Positions 17,449 through 26,799 of a stretch of 64,000 nucleotides of DNA are shown piece by piece; the first letter of the stretch is position 1, and every line of letters starts with the position of its first letter. The position numbers were made by a program, and so were the translations under genes. Under the pieces are notes generated by a model. That model had not been told where the DNA came from. It worked only from the letters and a program-made list of their open reading frames with translations, and made no database searches. This DNA is from Paracoccaceae bacterium (GTDB lineage: Bacteria; Pseudomonadota; Alphaproteobacteria; Rhodobacterales; Rhodobacteraceae): the NCBI GenBank assembly GCA_030148225.1, contig JASBTX010000038.1:216434-280433 (forward strand). Reading direction: 5' to 3'.

Positions 17449-18405
17449 ATGAAATCCCGCGATCTGAAAATCCCCGCTCAGCGTCACCCCGAAAAGGCAC
17501 GCCGCCCCGACAATGACCAGCCGCGCAAACCCGACTGGATCCGTGTCAAGGCCCCGACCTCCGAAGGCTACCGCCAAACCCGCGACATCCTGCGCAACAA
17601 CAGCCTCGTGACCGTCTGCGAAGAGGCCGGCTGCCCCAATGTCGGCGAATGCTGGAGCCAGGGCCACGCGACCATGATGATCATGGGCGAGGTCTGCACG
17701 CGCGCCTGCACCTTCTGCAATATCGCCACCGGCAAACCACCCGAGGCGCTGGACGTGTTCGAGCCGGGCCGCGTGGCCGATGCGGTGCGCAAGCTGGGCT
17801 TGAAACACGTGGTCATCACCTCGGTCGACCGTGATGATATCGCCGATGGCGGTGCTGCGCATTTCGCCCAGACCATCCGCGCCGTCCGCCGCCAAAGCCC
17901 CGATACCACCATCGAAATCCTCACCCCGGATTTCCTGAAATGCGACCCGTCCGTCCTTGAAACCGTGGTCGCGGCGCGGCCTGACGTCTTCAACCACAAT
18001 CTTGAAACCGTGCCCGGCCTCTATCCCGAGGTCCGCCCCGGCGCCCGCTATTTCCACTCGCTCCGCCTGCTGCAGCGGGTCAAGGAGCTGGACCCGTCCA
18101 TGTTCACCAAATCGGGCATCATGGTCGGCCTGGGCGAGGATCGTCAGGCCGTGCACGCGGTCATGGATGATATGCGCGCCGCCGATATCGATTTCCTGAC
18201 CATCGGCCAGTATCTCCAGCCCACGCCCAAACATCACCGTGTCGACCGCTTTGTGACACCCGATGAATTTGCCGCCTATGAAAAGGCCGCTTATGGCAAG
18301 GGGTTTCACATGGTCTCGGCCACACCGCTGACGCGCTCATCCTATCATGCCGGCGATGATTTCGCCCGGCTGCGCGCCGCGCGCCTGAAATCCCTGGGCA
18401 AATAG
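17449..18405 (+). CDS. lipA: Lipoyl synthase
   Basis: Radical-SAM enzyme (318 aa) that inserts sulfur into protein-bound octanoyl chains to make lipoyl cofactors. The auxiliary cluster cysteines are 57, 62 and 68 ([12 protein letters not shown]) and the radical-SAM cluster is CTRACTFC (83, 87, 90). The start [16 protein letters not shown] fits family length; the longer ORF adds 31 residues with no homology feel. A convergent hpt gene follows across palindromic element copy B. No lipB is adjacent. Confidence 0.97.
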   Translation: MKSRDLKIPAQRHPEKARRPDNDQPRKPDWIRVKAPTSEGYRQTRDILRNNSLVTVCEEAGCPNVGECWSQGHATMMIMGEVCTRACTFCNIATGKPPEALDVFEPGRVADAVRKLGLKHVVITSVDRDDIADGGAAHFAQTIRAVRRQSPDTTIEILTPDFLKCDPSVLETVVAARPDVFNHNLETVPGLYPEVRPGARYFHSLRLLQRVKELDPSMFTKSGIMVGLGEDRQAVHAVMDDMRAADIDFLTIGQYLQPTPKHHRVDRFVTPDEFAAYEKAAYGKGFHMVSATPLTRSSYHAGDDFARLRAARLKSLGK

Positions 18406-18410
18406 CCCCG

Positions 18411-18475
18411 CTTCATTGTTCGCCAAATACCTCGGGGGAAGGGCCGGGAACCGGCCCGTGGGGGCAGCGCCCCCT
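18411..18475 (-). repeat. Intergenic palindromic element, copy B
   Basis: Reverse-orientation copy of the element at 2013-2077, between convergent lipA and hpt. Read on the minus strand it has the GGGGGC/GCCCCC hairpin, a perfect second hairpin GGGCCGG ttc CCGGCCC, and the tail CCCCCGAGGTATTT...CGAACAATGAAG. It probably serves as a terminator for both genes. Confidence 0.8.
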
Positions 18476-18521
18476 GACCCCGTATCCGCCACCGCGCCCC
18501 GACGCCCGGGCAGCGCAGGGC

Positions 18522-19058
18522 TCAGGTGAACCTTACCTTGCCGATATAGGGCAGGTTGCGGTTGCGCTGTGCGTAATCGATGCCGTAGCCCACCACGAAT
18601 TCGTCAGGGATCTCGAAACCGGTCCATGTCGCGCGTATATCGACCTCGCGCCGCGACGGCTTGTCCAAAAGCGCGATCGTCTCGATGCGCGCCGGGCCGC
18701 GTGACTTCAACAGGTTCATCACATGCGACAGCGTAAAGCCGGTATCGACGATATCTTCCACCACCAGCACGTCGCGCCCCGATATTTCGCCGCGCAGGTC
18801 CTTCAGGATCCGCACCTCGCGCGAGCTTTCCATGCCGTCGCCATAGGATGAGGCCTCCAGAAAATCGACTTCGACCGGCAGATCCAGTTCGCGCACCACA
18901 TCCGAGATGAACACGAATGACCCCCGCAGCAGCCCGACCACGATCAGCTTGTCCGTGCCCTTGAAATGCGCCTGGATTTCCCGCGCCAGTTCCTCGACCC
19001 GCGCCGCGATGGATTTGGCCGAGATCATCTCGTCGATCACATAAGGACGGTCCGTCAT
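18522..19058 (-). CDS. hpt: Hypoxanthine phosphoribosyltransferase
   Basis: A 178-residue purine salvage enzyme that makes IMP (and often GMP) from the base and PRPP. The PRPP-binding loop is [15 protein letters not shown] (about residues 97-111), and the N-terminal [19 protein letters not shown] is typical of the family. The C-terminal [22 protein letters not shown] is diagnostic. GTGAGG precedes the ATG. It is divergent from the START-domain gene at 19141. Confidence 0.96.
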   Translation of the reverse strand: MTDRPYVIDEMISAKSIAARVEELAREIQAHFKGTDKLIVVGLLRGSFVFISDVVRELDLPVEVDFLEASSYGDGMESSREVRILKDLRGEISGRDVLVVEDIVDTGFTLSHVMNLLKSRGPARIETIALLDKPSRREVDIRATWTGFEIPDEFVVGYGIDYAQRNRNLPYIGKVRFT

Positions 19059-19140
19059 TTTGCCTCACTTGATTTTTCCGCCGCATCCTACGACATGGGG
19101 CGCGGGTGTCCATCCGATATCCCTCACCATGGCCGAAGAG

Positions 19141-19602
19141 ATGACAATCCACCGCGAAACCCGGATATTGCCCTACAGCGCCGCGCAAATCTATGCGCTG
19201 GTCGCCGACGTGGCGGCCTATCCGGAATTCCTGCCATGGTGCGCGGGTGCACGCCTGCGCGGCAGCCGCGAAGCAGACGATCACACCGTGCTTGATGCCG
19301 ATCTGGTGATCAGCTTCAAGGTCTTTCGCGAAAAATTCACGAGCCGGGTCATCCTCTGGCCAAAGCAGAACCGGATCGACACGGAATATCTCGACGGGCC
19401 TTTTCGCTATCTCCGCGCCAACTGGCATTTCACCCCCGTCGCGGGCGGCACCGAGGTTAGCTTCTTTGTCGAGTTCGAGTTTCGCAGCATTGTCCTGCAA
19501 AAGCTGATCGGCGTGGTCTTCAACGAGGCGATGCACCGGATCGTCGCCGCCTTCGAAGCGCGGGCGCATCAGCTTTACGGTGCCGGGAATCGCGCGGTCT
19601 GA
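19141..19602 (+). CDS. Coenzyme Q-binding COQ10/RatA-family START-domain protein
   Basis: A small START/SRPBCC protein (153 aa from MTIHRETRILPYSAAQIY). Landmarks are VADVAAYPEFLPWCAGARL, the middle DADLVISFKVFREKFTSRV and the end GVVFNEAMHRIVAAFEARA. Homologues are the COQ10 ubiquinone-binding proteins and E. coli RatA, so automatic annotation often says toxin. In alphaproteobacteria a role in quinone handling is the safer reading. An ATG four codons earlier (19129) is possible. There is no adjacent antitoxin-like partner such as RatB, so toxin function is not supported. Confidence 0.85.
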   Translation: MTIHRETRILPYSAAQIYALVADVAAYPEFLPWCAGARLRGSREADDHTVLDADLVISFKVFREKFTSRVILWPKQNRIDTEYLDGPFRYLRANWHFTPVAGGTEVSFFVEFEFRSIVLQKLIGVVFNEAMHRIVAAFEARAHQLYGAGNRAV

Positions 19603-19631
19603 GGCCGGGTCAGGCACCCGCCAATCGTAAA

Positions 19632-19653
19632 GGGGCGGCCCAAAGACCGCCCC
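19632..19653. terminator. Hairpin between convergent START-protein and amtB genes
   Basis: Perfect 7-bp stem GGGGCGG/CCGCCCC with an 8-base loop, placed between two convergent stop codons. On the minus strand it is followed by TTT, so it best serves as the amtB terminator; on the plus strand there is no T-run directly after it. Confidence 0.6.
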
Positions 19654-19676
19654 CCCAGGTTTCAATTCACCAAACT

Positions 19677-20858
19677 TTACGAGGTCATGTCATAGGCACG
19701 CTCACCATGCGCCGTCAGGTCCAGACCGGTGATCTCGTCCTCGCGGTCGGCCCGGATCGGCAGGACCGCGCGCACCACCAGCACGATGATCGTGGTCACG
19801 ACCACCGTCCATGTGCCGACAACGATCAGCCCGCCCACCTGCGCCGTCCAGCTGGCGTGGCCAAAGACCGCCAGCATCAGGATGCCGAACATGCCGCCGA
19901 TACCGTGCACGGCAAAGACATCCAGCGTATCGTCCAGGTTCATCCGGTTTTTCACCACGCCGCACATCTCCTGGCAGAGAATACCGGCCACCGCCCCGAT
20001 AAAGAGCGCCTCGACAGGCCCGACCGATCCCGATGCGGGCGTGATCGAGGCCAGGCCGGCAATCGTACCCGTGACCATCCCCACCAGCGAGGCCTTGCCA
20101 TAGCGGAAACGTTCCCATGCCGCCCAGGTCAACGATGCTGTCGCCGCCGAGATATGGGTGACGGTCAGCGCCATCGCCGCCGTGCCATCCGCTGCAAGCT
20201 GCGAGCCGCCGTTGAACCCGAACCAGCCGACCCATAGCATCGCCGCCCCGATCATGACCATGCCGGGATTATGCGGCGGCTTGGACTTGTCCGAGCGCGG
20301 GCCAAGGAAATAGGCAATCACCAATGCCGCCAGACCGGCGGTCTGGTGCACGACGATCCCGCCGGCAAAATCATTGACCCCGTCGGCGAATAGTGACCAT
20401 TCCGCGCCCGCCAGCAGGCCACCGCCCCAGATCCAGTGCGCCACCGGCGCATAGACGATCAGCATCCAGAGGCCCGAAAAGGCCAGCACGAACCCATATC
20501 CGATCCGCTCGACATAGGCGCCCACGATCAGCGCGGGTGTGATGATGGCAAAGGTCATCTGGAAGGCAAAGAACAGCACCTCAGGGATCGAGCCCGAGAC
20601 GGTTTCGCTGTCGATCCCATTCAGAAAGGATTTGCCCAGACCACCCCAAAAGGCGTTGCCGTCGCCAAAGGCGATGGAATAGCCGACCGCCAGCCAAAGC
20701 ACGCTCATCAGACAGGCGACCGAGAAACACTGCATGAATACGCTCAGCACGTTTCGCGCCCGTACCAGCCCGCCGTAAAACAGCGCCAGTCCGGGTAATG
20801 TCATAAACAGGACCAAGGCTGTCGCTACGATGATCCAGGCTGTATCCGCGCCGTTCAT
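19677..20858 (-). CDS. amtB: Ammonium transporter
   Basis: Inner-membrane ammonium channel (393 aa). It begins directly with the first helix (MNGADTAWIIVATALVLFMTLPGLALFYGG) and lacks a cleavable signal. Family signatures include FGLVR-type GGLVRARNVLSVFMQ and FALAFSGLW-type FVLAFSGLWMLI; HQTAGLAALV and AVHGIGGMFGIL hold the pore histidines. GGAGGG precedes the ATG. No glnK gene is adjacent, although glnK-amtB pairing is usual. A 19-bp palindrome 119-137 bp upstream of the ATG is shared with the dusB-ntr promoter region, which suggests nitrogen-dependent control. Confidence 0.96.
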   Translation of the reverse strand: MNGADTAWIIVATALVLFMTLPGLALFYGGLVRARNVLSVFMQCFSVACLMSVLWLAVGYSIAFGDGNAFWGGLGKSFLNGIDSETVSGSIPEVLFFAFQMTFAIITPALIVGAYVERIGYGFVLAFSGLWMLIVYAPVAHWIWGGGLLAGAEWSLFADGVNDFAGGIVVHQTAGLAALVIAYFLGPRSDKSKPPHNPGMVMIGAAMLWVGWFGFNGGSQLAADGTAAMALTVTHISAATASLTWAAWERFRYGKASLVGMVTGTIAGLASITPASGSVGPVEALFIGAVAGILCQEMCGVVKNRMNLDDTLDVFAVHGIGGMFGILMLAVFGHASWTAQVGGLIVVGTWTVVVTTIIVLVVRAVLPIRADREDEITGLDLTAHGERAYDMTS

Positions 20859-20976
20859 GGCACTCCCTCCATGTTATTGTTGCCGTGTATTCACTCGGCG
20901 CGTCATTGCGAAACCGGATCGCCCGATAAAGAGGCAATGCCCCGGACAGACGCCCAAATTTCACTCAAACTTCAAA

Positions 20977-20995
20977 TTGCCTAATAATTAGGCAA
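20977..20995. promoter_or_regulatory. 19-bp palindromic operator upstream of amtB
   Basis: TTGCCTAATAATTAGGCAA, a perfect inverted repeat with 9-bp arms around one central A. It lies between pncC and amtB. A near-identical copy is at 23179-23197. The enteric NtrC half-site (TGCACC) is not what is seen, but both neighbours are nitrogen genes. The binding protein is inferred to be NtrC or another nitrogen-responsive regulator. Confidence 0.7.
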
Positions 20996-21027
20996 GATAC
21001 GGCCCTAGGGATGCAGATTTGTGCAGA

Positions 21028-21516
21028 TCAGGAAATATCGCGGAGCGCCCGGGCACAAAGCATCAGCGCGTGCCCGACCGCGGCGCGGCGGACCGCTGAT
21101 CGCCCCAGCGCACCAAATTCGACCGTGTCCACATCGGTCGCCATGCCCCGTCGGGCAAGGCCGAAACAGACGCGCCCCTCCGGCTTTGGCCCGGACGCGC
21201 CGGGTCCGGCCACGCCCGTCACCGACACCGCGATATCGGCCCCGGATGCGTTTAGTGCGCCCTCGGCCATTTCACGTGCCACGGGTTCGGACACCGCACC
21301 GAATTGCCGCAGGCTTTCGTCGCTGACCTGCAACAGGTCCTGTTTCGCCGCGTTTGAATAGGTGACAAATCCACATCCGAATACCGATGACGCCCCCGCC
21401 ACTTCGGTCAGGGTCGCCGCCACCAGACCACCCGTGCAGCTTTCGGCGGTACTCAGCCAAAGACCGCGCCGCGTCGCACCCTCGACGATCTCGGCGGCCA
21501 GTTTCAGGTGATCCAT
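21028..21516 (-). CDS. pncC: Nicotinamide-nucleotide amidohydrolase (CinA C-terminal domain)
   Basis: Stand-alone CinA-C/PncC protein (162 aa) that deamidates nicotinamide mononucleotide in pyridine-nucleotide recycling. The N-terminal signature LSTAESCTGGLVAATLTEVAGASSVF carries the catalytic Ser region, followed by GFVTYSNAAKQDLLQV with the conserved Lys, then AVSVTGVAGPGG-type AVSVTGVAGPGASGPKPEGRV. Its 5' end overlaps the pgpA 3' end by 13 bp, so it is the last gene of the ispDF-pgpA-pncC operon. Confidence 0.93.
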   Translation of the reverse strand: MDHLKLAAEIVEGATRRGLWLSTAESCTGGLVAATLTEVAGASSVFGCGFVTYSNAAKQDLLQVSDESLRQFGAVSEPVAREMAEGALNASGADIAVSVTGVAGPGASGPKPEGRVCFGLARRGMATDVDTVEFGALGRSAVRRAAVGHALMLCARALRDIS

Positions 21517-21962
21517 ATCAATCCCGCCATGATCAGCCCGGCGGCCAGCCCGGCCAGCAGATCATCCAGCATCACCCCCAGCGCGTCGCCACGCCGGTCA
21601 GCCCAACCGATCGGGCCGGGCTTCAGCACGTCAAACAGACGAAAGAGCAGAAAGGCCAGACCCACCTGCCAGAGCGGCGGCCAGCCCGCATAGGCAAATG
21701 CCAGCGGCCAGAGCGCGATCCACTGCCCGGCAAGCTCGTCAATCACGATCTCGGAAGGGTCATGATCGGAAGCGCCCCGGATCATTTCAGCCGTCGCCCA
21801 GACCCCGGCAGCCGCCGCCAGAATGGTCAGCAGCACCAGCCAGACAGGCCCGAGCAACCACCAGACCAGCCCCCCCAGCAGAACGGCGGCCAGCGACCCC
21901 CATGTGCCCGAAGCGGGGCGCATGTAGCCGACATAAGCGACGGTGGCGATAAAACGGATCAT
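21504..21962 (-). CDS. pgpA: Phosphatidylglycerophosphatase A
   Basis: Membrane phosphatase (152 aa from [23 protein letters not shown]) that removes phosphate from phosphatidylglycerol phosphate. The acidic active-site stretch [15 protein letters not shown] and the end [28 protein letters not shown] are the PgpA signatures, with several hydrophobic helices between them. The ATG overlaps the ispDF stop by four bases (ATGA), which rejects the longer 242-aa ORF. It is co-transcribed with ispDF and pncC. Confidence 0.95.
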   Translation of the reverse strand: MIRFIATVAYVGYMRPASGTWGSLAAVLLGGLVWWLLGPVWLVLLTILAAAAGVWATAEMIRGASDHDPSEIVIDELAGQWIALWPLAFAYAGWPPLWQVGLAFLLFRLFDVLKPGPIGWADRRGDALGVMLDDLLAGLAAGLIMAGLIWIT

Positions 21963-23104
21963 GCCTGCACCAATGTTGCTGTTGCCATCGCCGCGATACC
22001 TTCGCCCCGGCCGGTAAAACCCAGCCGTTCGGAGGTGGTGGCCTTGACGCTGACACGGGCCGGGTCGATCCCGGCAATCCCGGCCACCGCAGCGCGCATG
22101 GCCCCCTGATGCGGACCAATTTTCGGCAATTCGCAGATCAGCGTGCAATCGATATGGGTCAGCGTGAAACCCCGTTCGCGGGCCATGCCGACGGCATGTG
22201 CCAGAAACCGGTCCGATGACGCCCCGCGCCATTCGGGATCAGAGGGCGGAAAATGCTGGCCGATATCACCCTCGGCAAGCGCGCCGTAAATGGCATCCGT
22301 GATGGCATGCAGACCGACATCGGCATCCGAATGGCCCTGCAGACCCCGCCCGAAGGGCAGGCTGACCCCGCAAAGCATGACGTGATCGCCCGGTCCGAAC
22401 CGGTGCACGTCGAATCCATTTCCTGTTCGCACATCCATCAGGCGCGAACCTACCACCCGTTCGGCGCGGGTGAAATCCTCGGGCGTGGTCACCTTGAAAT
22501 TATCCGCTGACCCGGCGGTGATCCTGACCGCGATCCCCTGCGCGCGCGCAGCGCCAACATCATCGGGCAGCGTGTCGTCGGCATGCGCATGTGCGGCGCG
22601 AATGGCCTCGGTCAGGAAACCCTGCGGTGTCTGCGCGTGATAAAGCCCGTCGCGCGCCACACCACCCGCCACCATCCCCGCGTCACCGGACCAGAGCGCA
22701 TCGGTTACCGGCAGTGCGGGCGCGGCGGCGTCCGCAGTATCAAGCGCGGCAATCACGTCATCGATGATCCGGCGCGACACAAAAGGGCGCGCGCCATCAT
22801 GGATCAGAACATGTTGGCCCGTGACCTCTGCCAGCCCCGCGCGGACGGAAAGCGCCCGCGTCGCGCCACCTTCGACCAGCCGGATGCGCACGTCACCGAT
22901 GATTTCGCCCGCCTGGGCCGTGTCGCCCGCCGGGATGACCGCGATGACCTCATCAATATCGGAATGGGTGGTAAATGGCGCGACCGCGCGTTTCAGCATC
23001 GCGACGCCGCCGATCTCCCGATATTGCTTTGCCGGGCCGCCGCCAGCGCGCGTGCCGCGCCCCGCCGCGACGATCAGCGCCGAGATTTTCCTGTTCTGCC
23101 CCAT
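21959..23104 (-). CDS. ispDF: Bifunctional 2-C-methyl-D-erythritol 4-phosphate cytidylyltransferase / 2,4-cyclodiphosphate synthase
   Basis: A fusion of IspD and IspF (381 aa), catalysing two steps of the MEP isoprenoid pathway. The IspD half opens with [20 protein letters not shown]. The IspF half begins near [14 protein letters not shown], with metal ligands in FDVH and [16 protein letters not shown]. The fusion is common in alphaproteobacteria. I start at [10 protein letters not shown] (AGGAA upstream) and not at the track start, which adds 22 residues. It is divergent from dusB across 181 bp containing the second palindromic operator. Confidence 0.97.
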   Translation of the reverse strand: MGQNRKISALIVAAGRGTRAGGGPAKQYREIGGVAMLKRAVAPFTTHSDIDEVIAVIPAGDTAQAGEIIGDVRIRLVEGGATRALSVRAGLAEVTGQHVLIHDGARPFVSRRIIDDVIAALDTADAAAPALPVTDALWSGDAGMVAGGVARDGLYHAQTPQGFLTEAIRAAHAHADDTLPDDVGAARAQGIAVRITAGSADNFKVTTPEDFTRAERVVGSRLMDVRTGNGFDVHRFGPGDHVMLCGVSLPFGRGLQGHSDADVGLHAITDAIYGALAEGDIGQHFPPSDPEWRGASSDRFLAHAVGMARERGFTLTHIDCTLICELPKIGPHQGAMRAAVAGIAGIDPARVSVKATTSERLGFTGRGEGIAAMATATLVQA

Positions 23105-23178
23105 GACCGGTTCCTTATCTGGGTGTGTGTTTAATTGGCGCGTTCGTGGTGGGCAATGACCGGAATGCACCGAGGTAT

Positions 23179-23197
23179 TTGCCTAAAAATTAGGCAA
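23179..23197. promoter_or_regulatory. 19-bp palindromic operator between ispDF and dusB-ntr
   Basis: TTGCCTAAAAATTAGGCAA, identical to the amtB-upstream palindrome at 18 of 19 positions; the one difference breaks one arm pair. It lies 89-107 bp before the dusB ATG and 75-93 bp before the ispDF ATG. It probably acts on the dusB-ntrBC operon, as autoregulation. Confidence 0.68.
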
Positions 23198-23285
23198 TGC
23201 ACTATTTTTCACCGAATATTTCGGGCTAAATGTTGAAACCGACACGGCATTCAGCCTAGCTCGGGCTGTCAAACCGGATCGAGAC

Positions 23286-24281
23286 GTGTTTCTGAAAATC
23301 GCCCATATCACCCGGACCCCACCTGTCTTTCTCGCGCCGCTTGCGGGAATTACCGATCTGCCGTTCCGGCGGCTGGTCAGCCGCTTTGGTGCCGGGCTGG
23401 TCGTGTCGGAAATGGTCGCCAGCAAGGAAATGGTAGAGGCCAAGGCCTCGGTGCGGGCGCGGGCCGAGCTGGGTTTCGACATGGAAAACACCGCCATCCA
23501 GATCGCAGGGCGCGAGGCATACTGGATGGCCGAAGCGGCCCGGCTGGCCGAAGCCGGGGGTGCCTCGAGCATCGATATCAACATGGGTTGCCCGGCCAAG
23601 AAGGTGACGAGCGGCTATTCCGGCTCGGCGCTGATGAAGGATCTGGATCATGCGACCGAGCTGATCCGGGCGGTGGTAGCCGCGGTATCGGTGCCCGTGA
23701 CGCTCAAGACGCGGCTGGGCTGGGATGACGATCTGCGCAACGCGCCCGAACTCGCGCGCCGCGCTGCCGCCGAAGGCGTGGCCATGATCACGATCCACGG
23801 GCGCACCCGCTGCCAGTTCTACAAGGGCCGTGCCGACTGGCACGCCATCCGCGATGTGACCGAGGCTGTCAAGATACCGGTCATCGCCAATGGCGATATC
23901 GTCGATGCCGGAACTGCGCGCCGGGCACTTGATGCCTCGGGCGCGGCAGGCGTCATGGTCGGGCGGGGCGCGCAGGGGCGGCCATGGATACTGGCCGCGA
24001 TCGCGCATCGCCTTTTTGGCACGGCGGCACCCGATATCCCCCGGGGGGCGGCGCTGGTCGACATGATCAGCGCGCATTACGAGGATATGCTGGGCTTTTA
24101 TGGCACCCAGCTGGGCAACCGGGCCGCACGCAAGCATCTGGGCTGGTACATGGATGATGCTCAAATTGACCCGTCTGCGCGGCGCGAGATCCTGACCGCG
24201 ACCGATCCGGCGCATGTCCTGCACCGCATTGCGGCAGTATTCGGTGCCGGGGTCGGGCCGGAAAAGGGGCAGGCGGCATGA
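23286..24281 (+). CDS. dusB: tRNA-dihydrouridine synthase B (NifR3)
   Basis: FMN-dependent tRNA-dihydrouridine synthase (331 aa). The TIM-barrel opens with VFLAPLAGITDLPFRRLVSRFGA; the catalytic Cys is in SIDINMGCPAKKVTSGYSGSAL and the FMN phosphate site is in MVGRGAQGRPW. In Rhodobacter this gene is called nifR3 and heads the ntrBC operon, exactly as here. Its stop overlaps the ntrB start by four bases (ATGA). Confidence 0.96.
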   Translation: MFLKIAHITRTPPVFLAPLAGITDLPFRRLVSRFGAGLVVSEMVASKEMVEAKASVRARAELGFDMENTAIQIAGREAYWMAEAARLAEAGGASSIDINMGCPAKKVTSGYSGSALMKDLDHATELIRAVVAAVSVPVTLKTRLGWDDDLRNAPELARRAAAEGVAMITIHGRTRCQFYKGRADWHAIRDVTEAVKIPVIANGDIVDAGTARRALDASGAAGVMVGRGAQGRPWILAAIAHRLFGTAAPDIPRGAALVDMISAHYEDMLGFYGTQLGNRAARKHLGWYMDDAQIDPSARREILTATDPAHVLHRIAAVFGAGVGPEKGQAA

Positions 24282-25351
24282 GGGACATTTCCGAAACGAT
24301 CTGGATTTCCCTGCCCATCCCCGGGCTGATCCTTGACCGCGATGATCTGATCCGCGAGATCAATCCCGCCGCCGAGCAGTTTCTGAACACCTCGGCGCGT
24401 TCGCTGAAAGGTCAGCCGGTCTGGGACAAGCTTTTTGTCGATGCGCCGCTTGAACACAGCTTTGAGCGGGTGCGCGCCCAGCAGGCCCCGCTATTCGTCA
24501 ATGATGTCGATGTCGGCGGTGGCGAAAAGGCCCCGGTCCAGTGCAGCGTCCAGATCGCGCCCCTGGCCGATAACAGTGATGAAGTGCTCCTGCTGCTTGA
24601 GCCACGCGAGATTGCCGACAGGCTGGGGCGGGCGCGCTCGACCCAATCGGCGGCGCGGTCGGCCATCGGCATGGCCGAGATGCTGGCCCATGAAATCAAG
24701 AACCCGCTGGCGGGGATCACCGGTGCGGCGCAGCTCTTGTCGATGAACCTTGGCGCCGAGGATCAGGAGATGACCGACCTGATCGTGGCCGAGACCCGGC
24801 GCATCCTGAAACTGATCGAACAGGTCGAACAGTTTGGCAATGTCCGCCCGCCCGAACGGCGCGCGGTCAACCTGCATGATGCGCTGGATCGCGCACGCAA
24901 GACATCGCTAGTGGGCTTCGCGGCACATATGAAGATCGTCGAGGAATACGACCCCTCGCTGCCCGCCACATTTGCCGATAGCGACCAGTTACAGCAGGTG
25001 TTTCTGAATCTTCTGAAAAACGCGAGCGAGGCCAATCCCGCCGGTGGCACGATCCGCATCCGCACCTTCTACGAGCAGATGCTGCGCGTGAAGGACAAGG
25101 ATGGCAGCGGGCGGGCGGTGCCACTGCATGTCGAGATCATCGATGACGGCCCAGGTCTGCCGCCCGAGATTGCCGCCGAGATATTCGAACCCTTCGTCTC
25201 GGGCCGCGAGAACGGCACCGGGCTTGGCCTTGCGCTGGTCTCCAAGATCATTGCCGAGCATTCGGGCTGGATATCGCTGTCCTCGGTGCCCGGGCGCACC
25301 GTGTTTCGCATTTCCCTGCCCGTGGCCCCAGCAGACAAGGATGAAAGCTGA
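24278..25351 (+). CDS. ntrB: Nitrogen regulation sensor kinase NtrB
   Basis: Cytoplasmic PAS histidine kinase (357 aa), partner of NtrC. The N-terminal PAS domain includes [22 protein letters not shown]. The phospho-acceptor is His138 in [23 protein letters not shown]-lid motifs are LLKNASEA (N box), IDDGPGLP (G1) and GTGLGLAL (G2). There is no transmembrane segment, as expected for a PII-controlled kinase. It overlaps dusB by 4 bp and ntrC by 1 bp, so all three are translationally coupled. Confidence 0.97.
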   Translation: MRDISETIWISLPIPGLILDRDDLIREINPAAEQFLNTSARSLKGQPVWDKLFVDAPLEHSFERVRAQQAPLFVNDVDVGGGEKAPVQCSVQIAPLADNSDEVLLLLEPREIADRLGRARSTQSAARSAIGMAEMLAHEIKNPLAGITGAAQLLSMNLGAEDQEMTDLIVAETRRILKLIEQVEQFGNVRPPERRAVNLHDALDRARKTSLVGFAAHMKIVEEYDPSLPATFADSDQLQQVFLNLLKNASEANPAGGTIRIRTFYEQMLRVKDKDGSGRAVPLHVEIIDDGPGLPPEIAAEIFEPFVSGRENGTGLGLALVSKIIAEHSGWISLSSVPGRTVFRISLPVAPADKDES

Positions 25352-26721
25352 TGGATGGAACCGTACTTGTTGCCGATGATGACCGCACAATCCGCACCGT
25401 GCTGACCCAGGCACTGACGCGGGCGGGCTGCCGGGTGCACGCAACGTCATCGCTGATGACGCTGATGCGCTGGGTGGATGAGGGCAAGGGCGATCTGGTC
25501 ATTTCCGATGTAATCATGCCCGACGGCAACGGTCTGGAAACATTGCCGGAAATCACACATCGCCGCCCCGGCATGCCGGTGATCATCATCTCGGCGCAGA
25601 ACACGATCATGACGGCGATACAGGCCGCCGAGGCCGAGGCCTATGACTATCTGCCGAAACCGTTTGACCTGCCTGATCTGATGAAACGGGCGGCGCGGGC
25701 GCTTGAGACCAAGCGCCGCGCCACCCCGACGCCCGAGCCGCGCGGCAGCGAGGGTGAAGGTGATGACCTGCCGCTGGTCGGGCGTACACCCCAGATGCAG
25801 GGGCTCTACCGTCTGGTCGCGCGCGTGATGAATACCGAACTGCCGGTGCTGATCACCGGCGAAAGCGGCACCGGCAAATCGCTGATCGGGCGCGCCATCC
25901 ATGATTTCAGCGACCGGCGCACATTGCCCTTTGTCACCGTGTCAGCCGCCGATCTGGTCAGCGTCGACAGCCCGTCGATCATCCTGTCCAAGGCGCGGGG
26001 CGGATCGATCATGCTGGACGAAGTTGGCGATCTGGATGCCGAAGCACAGGCCCGTGTGGTGCGCATGATGGATGGTCTGGCCGAGAATGCGCCGCGTATC
26101 CTCGCCACGAGCCAGCAGGAACTGGGCGAAAAGCTCGAGGCGGGCGTCTTTCGTCAGGATCTCTTTTACCGGCTGGGCGGCGTGACGATCCATGTGCCGG
26201 CCCTGCGCGAGCGGGTCGAGGATATTCCGCTCCTTGCAGATCATTTTCTCGCCCGGATCGAGCGCGAGGGCGGCCCGCCCCGCAAGCTGAGCCGCGAGGC
26301 GGCGGAACTGATCCGCGTCTACAGCTGGCCCGGCAATGTCCGTCAGCTGGAAAACAGCATGCGCAGGCTGGTGGTGACCGCGCTTGAAGAGGAAATCTCG
26401 AAATCCGAGGTCGAGGCCGTGCTGGGCAATCAGCCCGCGATCGAGCCCCTGATGGGCGGGGGCAGCACCGACAAGCTCTCGGCGTCGGTACATGCGCATC
26501 TGCGGCGCTATTTCGATCTGCATGGCGGCGCGCTGCCCGCGCCGGGGCTCTATCAGCGCATCCTGCGCGAGGTCGAGGCGCCGCTGATCGACATCGCGCT
26601 TGAGGCGACGGGCGGCAATCAGGCCAAATGCGCCGCCCTTCTGGGGATCAACCGGAATACGCTCAGAAAGAAGATCACCGAGCTGGATATTCGCGTGACA
26701 CGCCGCCGCAAATTGATGTAA
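25351..26721 (+). CDS. ntrC: Nitrogen regulation response regulator NtrC without GAFTGA loop
   Basis: Response regulator (456 aa) with a receiver domain (phospho-acceptor Asp53 in [11 protein letters not shown]), an AAA+ domain (Walker A GESGTGKS near residue 170, Walker [12 protein letters not shown]) and a C-terminal Fis-type helix-turn-helix ([21 protein letters not shown]). The stretch between VTVSAADL and [10 protein letters not shown] is shortened and lacks GAFTGA, the loop that contacts sigma54. R. capsulatus NtrC shows the same loss and is reported to work with the housekeeping sigma factor. The same is inferred here. Confidence 0.97.
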   Translation: MDGTVLVADDDRTIRTVLTQALTRAGCRVHATSSLMTLMRWVDEGKGDLVISDVIMPDGNGLETLPEITHRRPGMPVIIISAQNTIMTAIQAAEAEAYDYLPKPFDLPDLMKRAARALETKRRATPTPEPRGSEGEGDDLPLVGRTPQMQGLYRLVARVMNTELPVLITGESGTGKSLIGRAIHDFSDRRTLPFVTVSAADLVSVDSPSIILSKARGGSIMLDEVGDLDAEAQARVVRMMDGLAENAPRILATSQQELGEKLEAGVFRQDLFYRLGGVTIHVPALRERVEDIPLLADHFLARIEREGGPPRKLSREAAELIRVYSWPGNVRQLENSMRRLVVTALEEEISKSEVEAVLGNQPAIEPLMGGGSTDKLSASVHAHLRRYFDLHGGALPAPGLYQRILREVEAPLIDIALEATGGNQAKCAALLGINRNTLRKKITELDIRVTRRRKLM

Positions 26722-26799
26722 AAGCGCAACAGGTGCGTTGCCGAATTAGCGCAGCGTGGCCGAAGGCAAGGATTTGCGGCAGGCAGGACGAGGGGAATC

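Noticed and set aside
19141-19602. RatA-type toxin of a toxin-antitoxin system
   Set aside because: The START-domain family also contains COQ10 proteins and there is no antitoxin partner gene; a toxin role is not supported.
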